A DNA stretch of 33,024 bases from Rubrivivax gelatinosus (GCF_016583785.1 NZ_NRRU01000061.1:1-33024); one strand, 5' to 3'. Positions 16,901 through 25,099 are shown, counted from the first letter of the stretch. Numbers and translations are program-made. The notes: generated by a model from the letters alone, not told the origin.

Positions 16901-17765
16901 GAAGCTCTCGGACAACTCGATCGCGATCGCCGAAGCCGCGAACCGGGCGCGCGAGATCCAGGCGAAGTACGGCACCGACCTGGACAAGCAGGACAAGGAC
17001 CTCGAGCTCGGGCGCACGCAGGCCGACGCCGAGGTGGCCAAGGAGATCGTGCGCCAGCGCGCCGCGCAGGCCGAGAAGGTAAGCCCGAGCCAGGCCCAGG
17101 ACGCGATCAAGCTGTCCGAAGCGGAGAAGAACAAGGGCAACAAGACGCCCGAAGAGCACCGCCAGTACAGCCAGCAGGTGCAGCAGAACGTTCAGGGCGC
17201 CAAGCCGACGCGCAAGTCCAGGGCGAGCATCAAGTTCAACGTCGACCTGAAGGGCTACGGCAACAACCTGCTGATCGGCCGCTTCGGCATCGACGTCAAG
17301 CAGCGCGGCACCGCGGTCGGTTTCCTGATGGCCACCGACTACTCGCGCCAAGGGCAGCTGGAAGTCGGCGTCACCAACGAGTTCGACGACCCGCGCTACC
17401 AGGTCGAGATCAGCGGCGAAGTCCTGGGCGGCGTGGGCATCAACGCGCAGCTGCGCGGCCGCGACGTGGTGCAGATTCCGCGCGAGGACTTCGACGCCTA
17501 CGACTACTTCTACCTGATTGCGACCGCCGAGGTGGGCGAGTTCGACTTCGAGACGACCAGGAGCGACGAGATCGCCCACGAGGTGGCCAAGAAGATCGGC
17601 GGCGGGGTGGACGCGGAGTTCGCGATGAAAGCCACCATTACCGCCAAGACAGAGGGCGGCATCGAATGGAAGGATGGCCAGACCCATACCAGCGCGACGG
17701 CGGTCAAGTTGAAGATCGTGTACTACAAGGGAGGCTTCACCGTTGCGTACGTCAAGAAGCCTTGA
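13998..17765 (+). CDS. Large uncharacterised multidomain protein (1255 aa)
   Basis: I do not recognise a named family. GTG 13998 is supported by a GGGGGA ribosome site about six bases upstream. There is no signal peptide or transmembrane segment, so it is probably cytoplasmic or exported by a dedicated route. Residues about 1-390 are globular. Residues about 395-435 are Gly/Ala/Ser-rich (SSFMGGMASATGASGG onward). A helical segment (AAENVQRLNDSFSQASSAQR) and NYNHSHTLTVMYYEVLRHYR, about 495-512, follow; I recall similar blocks in other large unannotated bacterial proteins. A QPPPPTTST linker lies near 710. Residues about 964-1070 are charged and probably coiled coil (KKLSDNSIAIAEAANRAREI...). 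Residues about 1075-1255 look like a beta-rich domain ending in YYKGGFTVAYVKKP. Its end overlaps the convergent PEP-CTERM gene by 14 bases. A structural or surface-assembly role is possible but unproven. Confidence 0.85.
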   Translation: MPVSALSAPAHLCIFVHDPDTGHPTLRLPLYAEVAVPRTVPKLPASERWREPVRAALQEVDPQAAADTAVRGRVEAAALAAFAGVLDEPSRQRLIGDPGLARGLAGQAFKHALEAARSEHFAAVPAATLDKLLAAAVRALAPEFELGVVPEVDDAGDVWSFPLGVLTTDHVGYCSFDLKRLRPDVQLLLAEAIEARRNDPQARSRLAIWISSYGHPGRIDALAQARFASDAVVARLALKWNTLPASLINMGPRALQNPGLTDWRLSPASFAASPKTLVGENGCEELVPANLALQEFVLRQVVRLNQAPDTFELPEGFKAAYVDDYKVSWFSLGHSLGEILYSLPLAPGETVRLAVIDWSWDSRTQRDESTRLTEEILHQTHRDRTISETVKAGLKEIQHGSSFMGGMASATGASGGANLGVVGLGAAAGNTWSLGGSTATSEGSRELAAENVQRLNDSFSQASSAQREINSTVVIQARQEENESIQTRTFSNYNHSHTLTVMYYEVLRHYRVTVQWVRRREAVLVKLGSRLPGVLSAAVLLGRRYMLEPLLLDPRLGAAFDAAARVALGEEKLKRDTNKWAGSSQTIDPGAKVFTQLIAQFTTNDDDTSEPVFVVLHLHDGRVFEFQCDGAGDEGTSPEFVKALPVALAWKEIKGVEVKLKDINDGGDWTVTNILITMLTAANERTNILADAAQHELDDDGGSTGLMLSTQPPPPTTSTVGPKPQRVDYVAAEDDLALNALMSHLELNRSYYDGVLQLANNPNNIAVEFEGRPWTAGQVMADHVDPAPLDMFGSYVAFGLARQSARVDDSFVVDVAAALNGDDPARRQAALDRLAALDDADRQFVLGRLPLASAVSERLLSMSTRGVFAEGKLGHCNVSEEIDNTRFWKWDEHPLPIEAPEIAAVQPVQPSPQAVGATPSAFPQALVNIVSPTPAPDPAGLGAALALLGTPGIFRDMSGRQEVADLLKKLSDNSIAIAEAANRAREIQAKYGTDLDKQDKDLELGRTQADAEVAKEIVRQRAAQAEKVSPSQAQDAIKLSEAEKNKGNKTPEEHRQYSQQVQQNVQGAKPTRKSRASIKFNVDLKGYGNNLLIGRFGIDVKQRGTAVGFLMATDYSRQGQLEVGVTNEFDDPRYQVEISGEVLGGVGINAQLRGRDVVQIPREDFDAYDYFYLIATAEVGEFDFETTRSDEIAHEVAKKIGGGVDAEFAMKATITAKTEGGIEWKDGQTHTSATAVKLKIVYYKGGFTVAYVKKP

Positions 17766-18927
17766 GGCGGGCGCCGCGCGGCCGTCGCTCTGAACGTACT
17801 GCAGGTGCGGTGAGGACGGCACGCCGGCGCCTCGCCAGCACGGCGAGACCGGCCAGCAGCAGCGCGAAGCTGCCGGGCTCGGGAACCGGGGTCATGATGA
17901 AGCCGACGCCGCGGCCGGTCGTGCCGTCGTGGGCGTTGCCGACGATCTGCCCGGCGTCGTTGATGTCCTCGGTGGTCACGAGGCCCCAGCCGGCCGCGAC
18001 CAGCGCCGGGTCGAGGAAGCGGCTGGGGTCGACGAACGCGCCGTCGACCCACATCGCCGAGAAGCCGCGGCCCGGCTGCGCGGTCGACCCGCCGACCACC
18101 ACCCCGGCGGCGCTGATCGCGGATGCCACGCTCCAGCTGCCGACGGTCTCGAGCTCGTGCAGCCCGTCGCCATCCCAGAACGCCGCCCGCGGCTCGCCGG
18201 TGAGGCCGTTTTCCAGCAAGCCCCTGATGCTGCCGACGGCGACGCCGCTCGAACCGACGTTCCACGCACCGCCCCAGAAGCCCTCCGGCAGCGGCAGCTC
18301 GATGAGCTCGTCGTTGCGCCACAGCGCGGGTCGTTGAACGCCGGCTGCGCTGGTGATGTAGCCGGCGATCAGGCCGTCGTCGTTGATCGCCGACGCTTCG
18401 GACCACCAGAGCCCGGGTGACGGCAGCGTGCGCGCGACGCCGCCGTCCCAGCGCGTCGGGACCATGCTGTTGCCCAGCGGGCTGCTGCCGACCACCGTGC
18501 CGGCATCGTTCAGGTCGTAGACCCGCGAGTAGCCGTTCCACTGCAGCGGGGCGAGCTGGCCGGCCGACCAGGTCCACGCGGCCTGGTCGGTCCACAACAG
18601 CACGGTGCCCGAGGCGTTCGACGCCAGCGCCTGCACATTGCCGAAAGCCGTTCGCCGGCCGTCGTGCCACCAGATCGCCCCTTCCAGCCCGCGTTCGCCG
18701 CCATAGAGGTAGCCGACGACGTCGCCGCGCGAGTTGATGGCGGTGACCTGCGCCAGGTCGTGGCCACCGAAGGGCTCGAGCCAGGTGAAGCGGTAGCCGT
18801 CGGCCGCGCCGGCCGGCGCGGCTGGCAGCACGGTCGCCGCCAAGGCCAGAAGCCACGGCGCGAAGGCACTGCGACCGGGCGAACGGGCGCCGCCATGGCA
18901 TGCGGTCGGCGATGCGGAACCCGGCAT
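17752..18927 (-). CDS. PEP-CTERM sorted exported protein with HAF-like repeats
   Basis: This 391-residue protein has an N-terminal signal peptide (hydrophobic core AFAPWLLALAATVL, cleavage near AGA|AD, about residue 42). The middle consists of repeats of the type INxxGxVVGxxxG...xxWxxG (AINSRGDVVGYLYGG, DLNDAGTVVGSS, AINDDGLIAGYIT, DINDAGQIVGNAHDG), resembling HAF repeats of extracellular proteins. The C-terminus has a classic PEP-CTERM signal: VPEPGS, a hydrophobic helix (FALLLAGLAVLA) and RRRR. Exosortase normally cuts there and the protein is moved to the cell surface or exopolysaccharide. Unusually, about 23 further residues follow the arginine cluster, and they overlap the end of the convergent large gene. 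ATG 18927 has GGGAG seven bases upstream. Confidence 0.92.
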   Translation of the reverse strand: MPGSASPTACHGGARSPGRSAFAPWLLALAATVLPAAPAGAADGYRFTWLEPFGGHDLAQVTAINSRGDVVGYLYGGERGLEGAIWWHDGRRTAFGNVQALASNASGTVLLWTDQAAWTWSAGQLAPLQWNGYSRVYDLNDAGTVVGSSPLGNSMVPTRWDGGVARTLPSPGLWWSEASAINDDGLIAGYITSAAGVQRPALWRNDELIELPLPEGFWGGAWNVGSSGVAVGSIRGLLENGLTGEPRAAFWDGDGLHELETVGSWSVASAISAAGVVVGGSTAQPGRGFSAMWVDGAFVDPSRFLDPALVAAGWGLVTTEDINDAGQIVGNAHDGTTGRGVGFIMTPVPEPGSFALLLAGLAVLARRRRAVLTAPAVRSERRPRGARLKAS

Positions 18928-19087
18928 GGCGGTCTCCCGATGCGCGGGCAGGAGCGTGCCGGTAAACGACGGAACGGCGTTTCGTCGCGAATGCCGGGCG
19001 CCGAAAGCCTGCCGCGGCGCTCAGGGGCAACTGCCGTGCCGCCAGCGCGCCGCGCTGAGGGGGAAGCGCTTGCGCAGCCATCTCGGC

Positions 19088-19348
19088 ATGGTCAGCTCCC
19101 TCCATAGCCAGTGCGACCTGGTGGCCTTCGTGCCGTCGCGGCTGCTGCCCTGCGACGGCCTGTTCGAGGTGCCGCTCGAGAAGTCCCCGCCGGGCTTCGA
19201 GCTGGTCGCGGCATGCCATCCGTCCGCCGTGTCCGACCCGCTGCTGAGCCGGGTGCTAGGCCGCGTACGGCCCCGGTTCAGCACGGCTGGCGAGTGTTCT
19301 GCCGCGGCGCGGTCAGGGGCGGTCCTCAGGGCGCGGCCCGCGCGCTGA
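19088..19348 (+). pseudogene. Remnant of a LysR-type regulator (C-terminal fragment)
   Basis: The translated stretch SQCDLVAFVPSRLL followed by GLFEVPLEKSPPGFELVAAC-HPSAVSDPLLSRVL looks like the last 60 residues of a LysR substrate-binding domain. No helix-turn-helix or dimerisation part exists upstream in any frame, and after about 19276 the similarity stops although the frame runs to 19348. I read it as a decayed fragment. The rest of the 499-base gap 18928-19426 shows nothing else that I can support. The neighbouring aminotransferase/dehydrogenase operon might once have been its target (inference). Confidence 0.5.
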
Positions 19349-19426
19349 AGGTTTGCGGACCGACAGTCCGAAGCTCCCCGACGGGTGTCAGCACCGGCGC
19401 TACGGCATCGGCCGACAAGGCAGCCG

Positions 19427-20734
19427 TCAAGGCGGCACGGCGGCCGGCGTCAGCCTGGATACGGCCACCGCGATCCGCTCCACGGCCATTGCCAGCGAAG
19501 CCTCGTCAATGGCGAACGACATCCGAAAGAACGGCGACAGGCCGAAAGCCGAGCCCGGCATCGTCGCCACGCCGACCTCTTCCAGCAGGTACTCGGTGAA
19601 GTCGCCGTCCGATGCGATCTGGCCGCCGTCGGGGCGCACGGTGCCGATCAGCCCGGCGCAGCCGGCGAACACGAAGAAGGCGCCGGCCGGCGCCGCCAGG
19701 CTGAGCCCGGGAATGGCGCGCAGCCGCTGCGTCACGATCTCGCGCCGCGCAGCGTAGGCGGCCAGTGCCTGCACGACGAAGTCTTGCGGCCCGGTGAGCG
19801 CCGCCAGCGCGCCGGCCTGGGCGACGGTCGACACGCCGGCCGTGAACTGCGACTGCACCACCGTCATCGCACGGATCAGCGCCCGCGCTCCGGTGGCGTA
19901 GCCCAGGCGCCAGCCGGTCATCGCGTAGGTCTTGGACACGCCGCTCACCAGCAGCACGCGCTCGCGCAGATCGGGCGCGACACGCAGCAGGTGCGGCGGC
20001 GGCTGGCCGTAGCGGATCTGCTCGTACACCTCGTCCAGCAGCACCAGCACGCCGGGGTGGCGGCGCAGCACCTCGGCCAGCGCCGCCCAGTCCTCGGCGC
20101 CGTAGTCGGCGCCGGTCGGGTTGCAAGGCGCGTTGAGCACCAGCCAGCGTGTCGCCGGGCCCAGCGCGGCGTCCAGGTCGGCCGGGGCCAGGCGGAAGCC
20201 GCGCGCTTCGGCGCAGGGCACGAAGACCGGCGTGCCGCCGGCATAAGACACGGCGTCGGGGAACGAAGGCCAGTACGGCGCCGGGATCACGACCTCGTCG
20301 CCGGCCTCGACGGTGGCGGCGAAGGCGTTGGCAATCAGCTGCTTGGCGCCATTGCCGACGAGCACCTGCGCCGGGTCCACCTCCAGGCCGGTGTCGCGCG
20401 CGACCTTGGCTGCGACAGCCGCGCGCAGCGCGGCGACGCCCTCGGTCGGCGGGTAGCGCGTGTCGCCGCGCGCCAGCGCCTGCCCGGCCGCGGCGCGCAC
20501 GTGCGCCGGGGTGTCGAAATCGGGCTCGCCTATCGTCAGGTTGATGATGTCGCGCCCGGCCTCGCGCAATGCCTTGGCGCGCGCGCTGGCCACTGCGTTG
20601 GGCGACAAACGCACCCGCGCGACACGCGCCGACGGGCGGAACTCGCTGGCGGGCGTGTTCACTGGGGCACCCTGCGGCCTGTCGGCCGGTCCCGCCAGGC
20701 GGGAATGAGCCCCGAACAAGTCCTGCGGGCTCAT
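19427..20734 (-). CDS. Class I PLP-dependent aminotransferase (aspartate aminotransferase-like)
   Basis: The 435-residue protein is a fold-type I aminotransferase of the AspC/AAT-I gamma type, moving an amino group between an amino acid and a 2-oxo acid in the cytoplasm. Visible landmarks are INLTIGEPDFDTP (substrate end), the Tyr of PAPYWPSF that stacks on PLP, NAPCNPTG with the PLP-binding Asn, the Asp and Tyr of LLDEVYEQI, the PLP-binding Lys in SGVSKTYAMTGWRLGY (Lys about 268), and the substrate Arg in FFRMSFA near the C-terminus. It starts at ATG 20734, which overlaps the dehydrogenase stop as ATGA, so the two are translationally coupled. The N-terminus is about 25 residues longer than usual, and a GTG inside could be the true start. 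Coupled to a 2-hydroxyacid dehydrogenase, it may convert 2-hydroxy acids to amino acids through the oxo acid, or the reverse. Confidence 0.92.
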   Translation of the reverse strand: MSPQDLFGAHSRLAGPADRPQGAPVNTPASEFRPSARVARVRLSPNAVASARAKALREAGRDIINLTIGEPDFDTPAHVRAAAGQALARGDTRYPPTEGVAALRAAVAAKVARDTGLEVDPAQVLVGNGAKQLIANAFAATVEAGDEVVIPAPYWPSFPDAVSYAGGTPVFVPCAEARGFRLAPADLDAALGPATRWLVLNAPCNPTGADYGAEDWAALAEVLRRHPGVLVLLDEVYEQIRYGQPPPHLLRVAPDLRERVLLVSGVSKTYAMTGWRLGYATGARALIRAMTVVQSQFTAGVSTVAQAGALAALTGPQDFVVQALAAYAARREIVTQRLRAIPGLSLAAPAGAFFVFAGCAGLIGTVRPDGGQIASDGDFTEYLLEEVGVATMPGSAFGLSPFFRMSFAIDEASLAMAVERIAVAVSRLTPAAVPP

Positions 20735-22248
20735 CGCGCCAGCACCTTGCCGGGGTTGAGCAGGCCGAGCGGGTCGAGCGCGGCCTTGATGCGGCGCATC
20801 AGCGCCAGCTCCAGCGCCGGCTTGTACTCGTGCAGCACGCCGGCCTTGAGCTGCCCCACGCCGTGCTCGGCGCAGATCGAGCCGCCGCGTTCGGCCACGG
20901 CGCGCTGCACCAGCGCGCGCACCGCCGCTTCGTGCGCCTGCCAGTACTCGGGGCCAGTGCCCAGCGGCCGGCCGACGTGCACGTGCAGGTTGCCGTCACC
21001 GGCGTGGCCGTGCACGAAGAGGCGGATGCCCGGGAAGGCCGCCGTCAGCGCCGCCCCGGTCTCGGCGACGAAGTCGGGAATGCGCGAGATCGGCAGCGAG
21101 ACGTCGTGCTTGGCGTTCCAGCCGTCGCGCCGCTGCGCTTCGCCGAGGCCGTGCTCGCGGATGCGCCAGAACGCCTGGCGCTGGGCGAGGCTCTCGGCCA
21201 CCACCGCATCGTCCACCAGGCCGTCGTCCACTGCGGCGACGATCACCTCGGCCAGACGATCGCGGGCCTCGGCCTCGCGGCCTTCATCGGCGGTCTCGAT
21301 CAGCACGTGCCAGACGTCGTCGTGCTCGTCGGCCGGGAACGGCAGGCGGTACTCCGGCGCGTGCGTGGCGACCAGCTGCCAGATCGTCGGCGACATGATC
21401 TCGAAGCCTGTCAGCGACGCGCCGAAGCCCTGGCGCGCACGGCGCAGCAGCGCGATCACCGCGGCGATGCCGCGCACGCGCAGGATGGCGGTCTGCAACA
21501 CGGCCGGCAGCGGGAACAGCTTCAGCGTCGCCGCGGTGATGATGCCCAGCGTGCCTTCGCTGCCGATGTAGAGGTCGCGCAGGTCGTAGCCGGCGTTGTC
21601 CTTGCGCAGGCCGCGCAGGCCGTCCCAGACCTCGCCTTCGGCGGTGACGACCTCGATGCCCAGCGTCAGCGCCCGCGTGTTGCCGAAGCGCAGCACCTGG
21701 GTGCCGCCGGCGTTGGTGGCCAGGTTGCCGCCGACCGTGCAGCTGCCGCCCGAGGGCAGGCTGAGCGGGAACAGCCGGCCGGCTTGCTGCGCGGCCTCGC
21801 GCGCCGCATCCAGCAGCACGCCGGCTTCGACCGTCAGCGTGTCGTTGTCGAGGTCGATGGCGCGGATGCGGTCGAGACGGGCGAGCGACAGCACGACGGC
21901 CTCGCCGCTGGCGTCCGGCGTCGCGCCGCCGGCCAGGCCGGTGTTGCCGCCCTGGGGCACGATGGGCACGCGGTGGCGCTGCAGCAGGCGCACGACGGCG
22001 GCCACCTCGGCGGTGCTGCCCGGGCGCACGACGGCGCGGGCACGGCCGCGGTACTGCTGCAGCTGGTCGACGAGTGCCGCCGGCGCGTCGTCGCCCGGCA
22101 CGGCGTGGGCGGCGCCGACGATGGCCCTCAGGTCCGCCAGCAGCGGGTCTCCGTCATGTTCGGCTGGGGGTGTCTCACCGCGGGCTGCCGGGATTGTTTC
22201 GGTATTCGCGGCGCGTATCGCCTGGTCTTCGGAATCGGTAGCGGACAT
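20731..22248 (-). CDS. FAD-linked oxidase, D-2-hydroxyacid dehydrogenase type (GlcD/DLD-like)
   Basis: A 505-residue flavoprotein of the FAD-binding type 4 family that oxidises D-2-hydroxy acids to 2-oxo acids. The FAD-binding part shows PQGGNTGLAGGA (about 98-109), SGGSCTVGGNLATNAGG and YIGSEGTLGIITAATLKL. The C-terminal part has the GHAGDGNLHVHV metal/substrate motif and ICAEHGVG, followed by the closing LNPGKVL. These place it with D-lactate, glycolate and D-2-hydroxyglutarate dehydrogenases. I chose ATG 22248; the frame runs farther upstream into the divergent metQ region, but that would make an abnormal 140-residue extension. It is the first gene of a two-gene minus-strand operon with the aminotransferase and is divergent from metQNI, so its substrate may relate to what that transporter imports. 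Confidence 0.9.
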   Translation of the reverse strand: MSATDSEDQAIRAANTETIPAARGETPPAEHDGDPLLADLRAIVGAAHAVPGDDAPAALVDQLQQYRGRARAVVRPGSTAEVAAVVRLLQRHRVPIVPQGGNTGLAGGATPDASGEAVVLSLARLDRIRAIDLDNDTLTVEAGVLLDAAREAAQQAGRLFPLSLPSGGSCTVGGNLATNAGGTQVLRFGNTRALTLGIEVVTAEGEVWDGLRGLRKDNAGYDLRDLYIGSEGTLGIITAATLKLFPLPAVLQTAILRVRGIAAVIALLRRARQGFGASLTGFEIMSPTIWQLVATHAPEYRLPFPADEHDDVWHVLIETADEGREAEARDRLAEVIVAAVDDGLVDDAVVAESLAQRQAFWRIREHGLGEAQRRDGWNAKHDVSLPISRIPDFVAETGAALTAAFPGIRLFVHGHAGDGNLHVHVGRPLGTGPEYWQAHEAAVRALVQRAVAERGGSICAEHGVGQLKAGVLHEYKPALELALMRRIKAALDPLGLLNPGKVLAR

Positions 22249-22358
22249 GGGATCGGGTGCTGCACAAAGCCCGGTAAGCGTAGCGACGGCACCCCGTTTC
22301 CCGGCGTCTGCGCTTCGCAGGAATTCGCACTTGGATATCGGGAAGCCTTCGTTGGACA

Positions 22359-22377
22359 GGGCCGGCAGACCCGGCCC
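22359..22377. promoter_or_regulatory. Hairpin GGGCCGG-N5-CCGGCCC in the divergent promoter region
   Basis: A perfect 7-bp stem with a 5-base loop lies between the divergent dehydrogenase gene and metQ. No T tract follows on either strand, so a terminator is unlikely. It could be an operator or a leader hairpin. I looked for a SAM- or SAH-riboswitch-like core around it and recognised none. Confidence 0.35.
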
Positions 22378-22427
22378 AATGACCGTCCGGTTCATCTCGG
22401 AGCAAGGTTTCGGCGTCCCGTCTCGAC

Positions 22428-22443
22428 TTGGCACTGTCGTCGC
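22428..22443 (+). promoter_or_regulatory. Possible sigma-54-type promoter upstream of metQ
   Basis: TTGGCACTGTCGTCGC has GG and GC exactly ten bases apart and matches TGGCAC...TTGC with one change in the -12 element. A start near 22455 would leave a leader of about 75 bases before metQ. This is a second weak match in the window and could be chance. Confidence 0.25.
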
Positions 22444-22531
22444 CCCCGCACCGGGAACGGACCGTCCGGCCCGGAAGCCCGCCGCATCTTCCGTCGCCGT
22501 GTTCCTGCTGCGGAGGATGAGCGAATTGATC

Positions 22532-23335
22532 ATGTTGAAAGCCTTGGGTCGGGTTCTGGCGGTTGCGGTCTTGCTCGCAGCCGGAGGCGTGCAGGCGGCG
22601 GAGCCGGTGCAGCTGAAGGTGGGCATCCGCGGCGGCATCGGCGAAGACCTGTGGGCCGTGGCCGCCAAGGTCGGCGAGCGCTACGGCCTGAAGATCGAAC
22701 CCGTGGTGTTCGGCGGCACGCTGAGCCCCAACGAGGCGCTGAGCACCGGCGAGATCAACGCCAACGCCTTCCAGCACGTGCCCTTCTTCCGCGACCAGGT
22801 CAAGCAGCGCGGCTACAAGCTCGCCGTCGTCGGCAACACCTACCTCTCGCCGGTGGCCTTCTATTCGAAGAAGTACAAGTCGCTGAAGGAGCTGCCGGTG
22901 GGCGCCAAGGTCGGCGTGCCCGACGACCCCAGCAACGAGAGCCGCGCGCTGATCATCCTGCGCGACGAAGGCCTCATCACGCTGCGCGACGGCCTCGACA
23001 CCTACAACGAGATCGCCGGCCTCAAGGACATCAAGAGCAACCCGCGCAAGCTCGAGATCGTCGAGGCCAAGTCGGTCGTGCTGGCGCGCGCCTACCAGGA
23101 CCTGGACGCGGCCGCGGTCATCTCCTCCTTCGGCTCGCAGGTGGGGCTGAACGCCGCGCGCGACGGCATCGCGCAGGAGCGCTTCGAGCGCAACCCGAAC
23201 GTCAACATCATCGTCGTGCGCGAGCAGGACAAGAACGCGCCCTGGGTGCAGCCGCTGGTGAAGTCCTTCCAGTCGCCCGAGGTGCGCAGCTACATCGAGA
23301 CCCATCTCAAGGGCGTGCTGATCCCGGTGTTCTGA
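22532..23335 (+). CDS. metQ: MetQ/NlpA-family substrate-binding protein
   Basis: The 267-residue protein is the binding component of a methionine-type ABC importer. After the signal peptide ([25 protein letters not shown]) come [28 protein letters not shown], a [16 protein letters not shown] strand, [34 protein letters not shown] and the closing [16 protein letters not shown], all in family order. Unlike classic MetQ lipoproteins there is no Cys at the cleavage site, so it should be soluble in the periplasm. ATG 22532 gives the best signal peptide. An ATG at 22517 lies directly against a GGAGG and is an alternative. The genes for the ATPase and permease follow at once. Ligand may be methionine or a related sulfur compound; the gene context favours the latter (inference). 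Confidence 0.92.
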   Translation: MLKALGRVLAVAVLLAAGGVQAAEPVQLKVGIRGGIGEDLWAVAAKVGERYGLKIEPVVFGGTLSPNEALSTGEINANAFQHVPFFRDQVKQRGYKLAVVGNTYLSPVAFYSKKYKSLKELPVGAKVGVPDDPSNESRALIILRDEGLITLRDGLDTYNEIAGLKDIKSNPRKLEIVEAKSVVLARAYQDLDAAAVISSFGSQVGLNAARDGIAQERFERNPNVNIIVVREQDKNAPWVQPLVKSFQSPEVRSYIETHLKGVLIPVF

Positions 23336-23348
23336 GGCGGGGGCCAGG

Positions 23349-24449
23349 ATGCTGTCACCCGTTCTCCCGGCGGCGCCGGCCGCCGCCCTGCCGCCGCACG
23401 CCGACGCGCCGCCGGCCGAGCCCCATCTGCGCTTCGAGCGCATCGAGAAGACCTATGCCGGCGGCGTGCGCGCACTGCGCGGCATCTCGTTCGAGGTGCG
23501 ACGCGGCAGCGTCTTCGGCATCATCGGCCGCTCCGGCGCCGGCAAGTCGACGCTGCTGCGCGCCATCAACATGCTGGAGCGGCCCAGCGTCGGCACGGTG
23601 CGCATCGACGGCATCGACGTCGGCGCCCTGCCCGAGGCCGAGCTGCTGCGCCTGCGCCGGCGCATCGGCATGATCTTCCAGCACTTCAACCTGCTCGCGG
23701 CCAAGACGGTGCGCGACAACGTCGGCCTGCCGCTGAAGGTGGCCGGCGTCGGTGCAGCCGAGGTGCGGCGCCGCGTCGACGTGCTGCTGGATCTGGTGGG
23801 CCTGGCGGACAAGGCCGAGGTCTACCCGGCCAAGCTCTCGGGCGGCCAGAAGCAGCGCGTGGGCATCGCACGCGCCCTGGTGCACGAGCCCGAGATCCTG
23901 CTCTGCGACGAGGCCACATCGGCGCTGGACCCCGAGACCACGCACGCCATCCTGGCCCTGCTGCAGGACATCAAGGCCAAGCTCGGCCTGACCGTGGTGC
24001 TGATCACGCACGACATGGCGGTGATCCGCGCGGTCTGCGACGAGGTGCTGGTGCTCGACGGCGGCGACATCGTCGAGCAGGGTCCGGTGTGGAAGGTCTT
24101 CGGCGACCCGCGTGCCGCGGCCACACGCGCCCTGCTGTCGCCGCTGCGCCATGGGCTGCCCGAGGACATCGCGGCCCGGCTGCAGCCCGAGCCGCCGCCG
24201 CGCGGCGGCCGTGCCGTGCTGGCGCTGCGCTTCACCGGCGAGAGCCACGCCGACGGCGTCTCGCTGCCCGCCCTGCTGGCGCTGGCGCCAGACGCCCGGC
24301 TGCTGCAGGGCAACATCGATCGCATCCAGGGCCACGCCCAGGGCGACCTGATCGTCGCGGTGCCGGTGGCGGCGATGCGCAGCGCGGTCGACGCGCGGCT
24401 GTCGCCCGATTCGTTCAAGGTGCTGGGTTATGTCGCAGACGATGTTTGA
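23349..24449 (+). CDS. metN: Methionine-type ABC transporter ATP-binding protein MetN with NIL domain
   Basis: This 366-residue cytoplasmic ATPase powers the importer. Walker A is GRSGAGKS (60-67), the Q loop lies in MIFQHFNLL, the signature is LSGGQKQR (163-170), Walker B is ILLCDEA, and the switch His is in LITHDM. A C-terminal domain (about 286-366, [19 protein letters not shown] to LGYVADDV) matches the NIL regulatory domain, which in MetN binds methionine on the cytoplasmic side and shuts transport off. Its presence argues that a methionine-like ligand is at least sensed. ATG 23349 sits after a CCAGG ribosome-like sequence, 13 bases behind metQ. The N-terminus has about 25 extra Pro/Ala-rich residues. 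The end overlaps metI by 20 bases. Confidence 0.94.
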   Translation: MLSPVLPAAPAAALPPHADAPPAEPHLRFERIEKTYAGGVRALRGISFEVRRGSVFGIIGRSGAGKSTLLRAINMLERPSVGTVRIDGIDVGALPEAELLRLRRRIGMIFQHFNLLAAKTVRDNVGLPLKVAGVGAAEVRRRVDVLLDLVGLADKAEVYPAKLSGGQKQRVGIARALVHEPEILLCDEATSALDPETTHAILALLQDIKAKLGLTVVLITHDMAVIRAVCDEVLVLDGGDIVEQGPVWKVFGDPRAAATRALLSPLRHGLPEDIAARLQPEPPPRGGRAVLALRFTGESHADGVSLPALLALAPDARLLQGNIDRIQGHAQGDLIVAVPVAAMRSAVDARLSPDSFKVLGYVADDV

Positions 24450-25086
24450 CCGTTATGTCGCCGCCTTCCTCCAGACGCTGACGATGGTCGGCGTCTCGGT
24501 GGCGATCTCGATCGCCGTCGGGCTGGTGCTGGCGCTGGTGCTGGTCGCCACCGGGCCCGGCGGGCTGTACCCGCGGCCGCACTTCAACAAGTCGCTGTCG
24601 GTGGTCGTGAACGTGTTCCGCGCGATCCCGTTCATCATCCTGCTGGTGGCGCTGCTGCCGTTCACGCGCTTCATCGTCGGCACGACGCTGGGCACCTGGG
24701 CGGCCATCGTGCCGCTGAGCATCCACCTCGTCGCGTTCTACACACGCATCGCCCAGGTCAGCCTGAACGAGGTCGACCCCGGCCTCGTCGAGGCGGCACG
24801 CGCGATGGGTTTCCAGCGCCTGCAGATCGTGCGCCACGTGCTGCTGCCCGAGGCCCTGCCCGGCATCGTCGGCGGCATGACGGTGTGCGTCATCGCGATG
24901 ATCAACTCCTCGGCGATGGCCGGCGCCGTCGGTGCCGGCGGCCTGGGCGACCTGGCGATCCGCTACGGCTACGAGCGCTACGAGACCGAGGTCCTGTTCC
25001 ACATCATCGTCATCCTCGTCGTGCTCGTGAGCACCGTGCAGTTCGGCGGCGAATGGCTGTCCCGGCGGGTCGACCACCGCCGCTGA
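24430..25086 (+). CDS. metI: Methionine-type ABC transporter permease MetI
   Basis: The 218-residue protein is the inner-membrane channel of the MetNIQ importer, with about five hydrophobic helices. The opening [20 protein letters not shown], the [18 protein letters not shown] loop, the EAA coupling motif ([20 protein letters not shown]), and the [20 protein letters not shown] segment are all typical of MetI, and the length is normal. The ATG lies inside the end of metN, in another frame, so translation is coupled. A methyltransferase gene follows after 13 bases with AGAACC before its ATG, making metQNI part of a longer operon. Confidence 0.95.
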   Translation: MSQTMFDRYVAAFLQTLTMVGVSVAISIAVGLVLALVLVATGPGGLYPRPHFNKSLSVVVNVFRAIPFIILLVALLPFTRFIVGTTLGTWAAIVPLSIHLVAFYTRIAQVSLNEVDPGLVEAARAMGFQRLQIVRHVLLPEALPGIVGGMTVCVIAMINSSAMAGAVGAGGLGDLAIRYGYERYETEVLFHIIVILVVLVSTVQFGGEWLSRRVDHRR

Positions 25087-25099
25087 TCCGGAGAACCCC

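Noticed and set aside
14007..17822. Very long minus-strand open frame opposite the 1255-residue gene
   Set aside because: It has no motif, is Arg/His/Leu-biased and lacks a ribosome site, whereas the plus frame has normal composition and a good start.
22249..22531. SAM or SAH riboswitch in front of metQNI
   Set aside because: A hairpin is present, but I recognised none of the conserved cores of the known SAM, SAM-II or SAH classes.
22249..22668. N-terminal extension of the FAD dehydrogenase by about 140 codons
   Set aside because: It would overlap the divergent metQ start, has no family similarity, and the ATG at 22248 gives the usual protein length.
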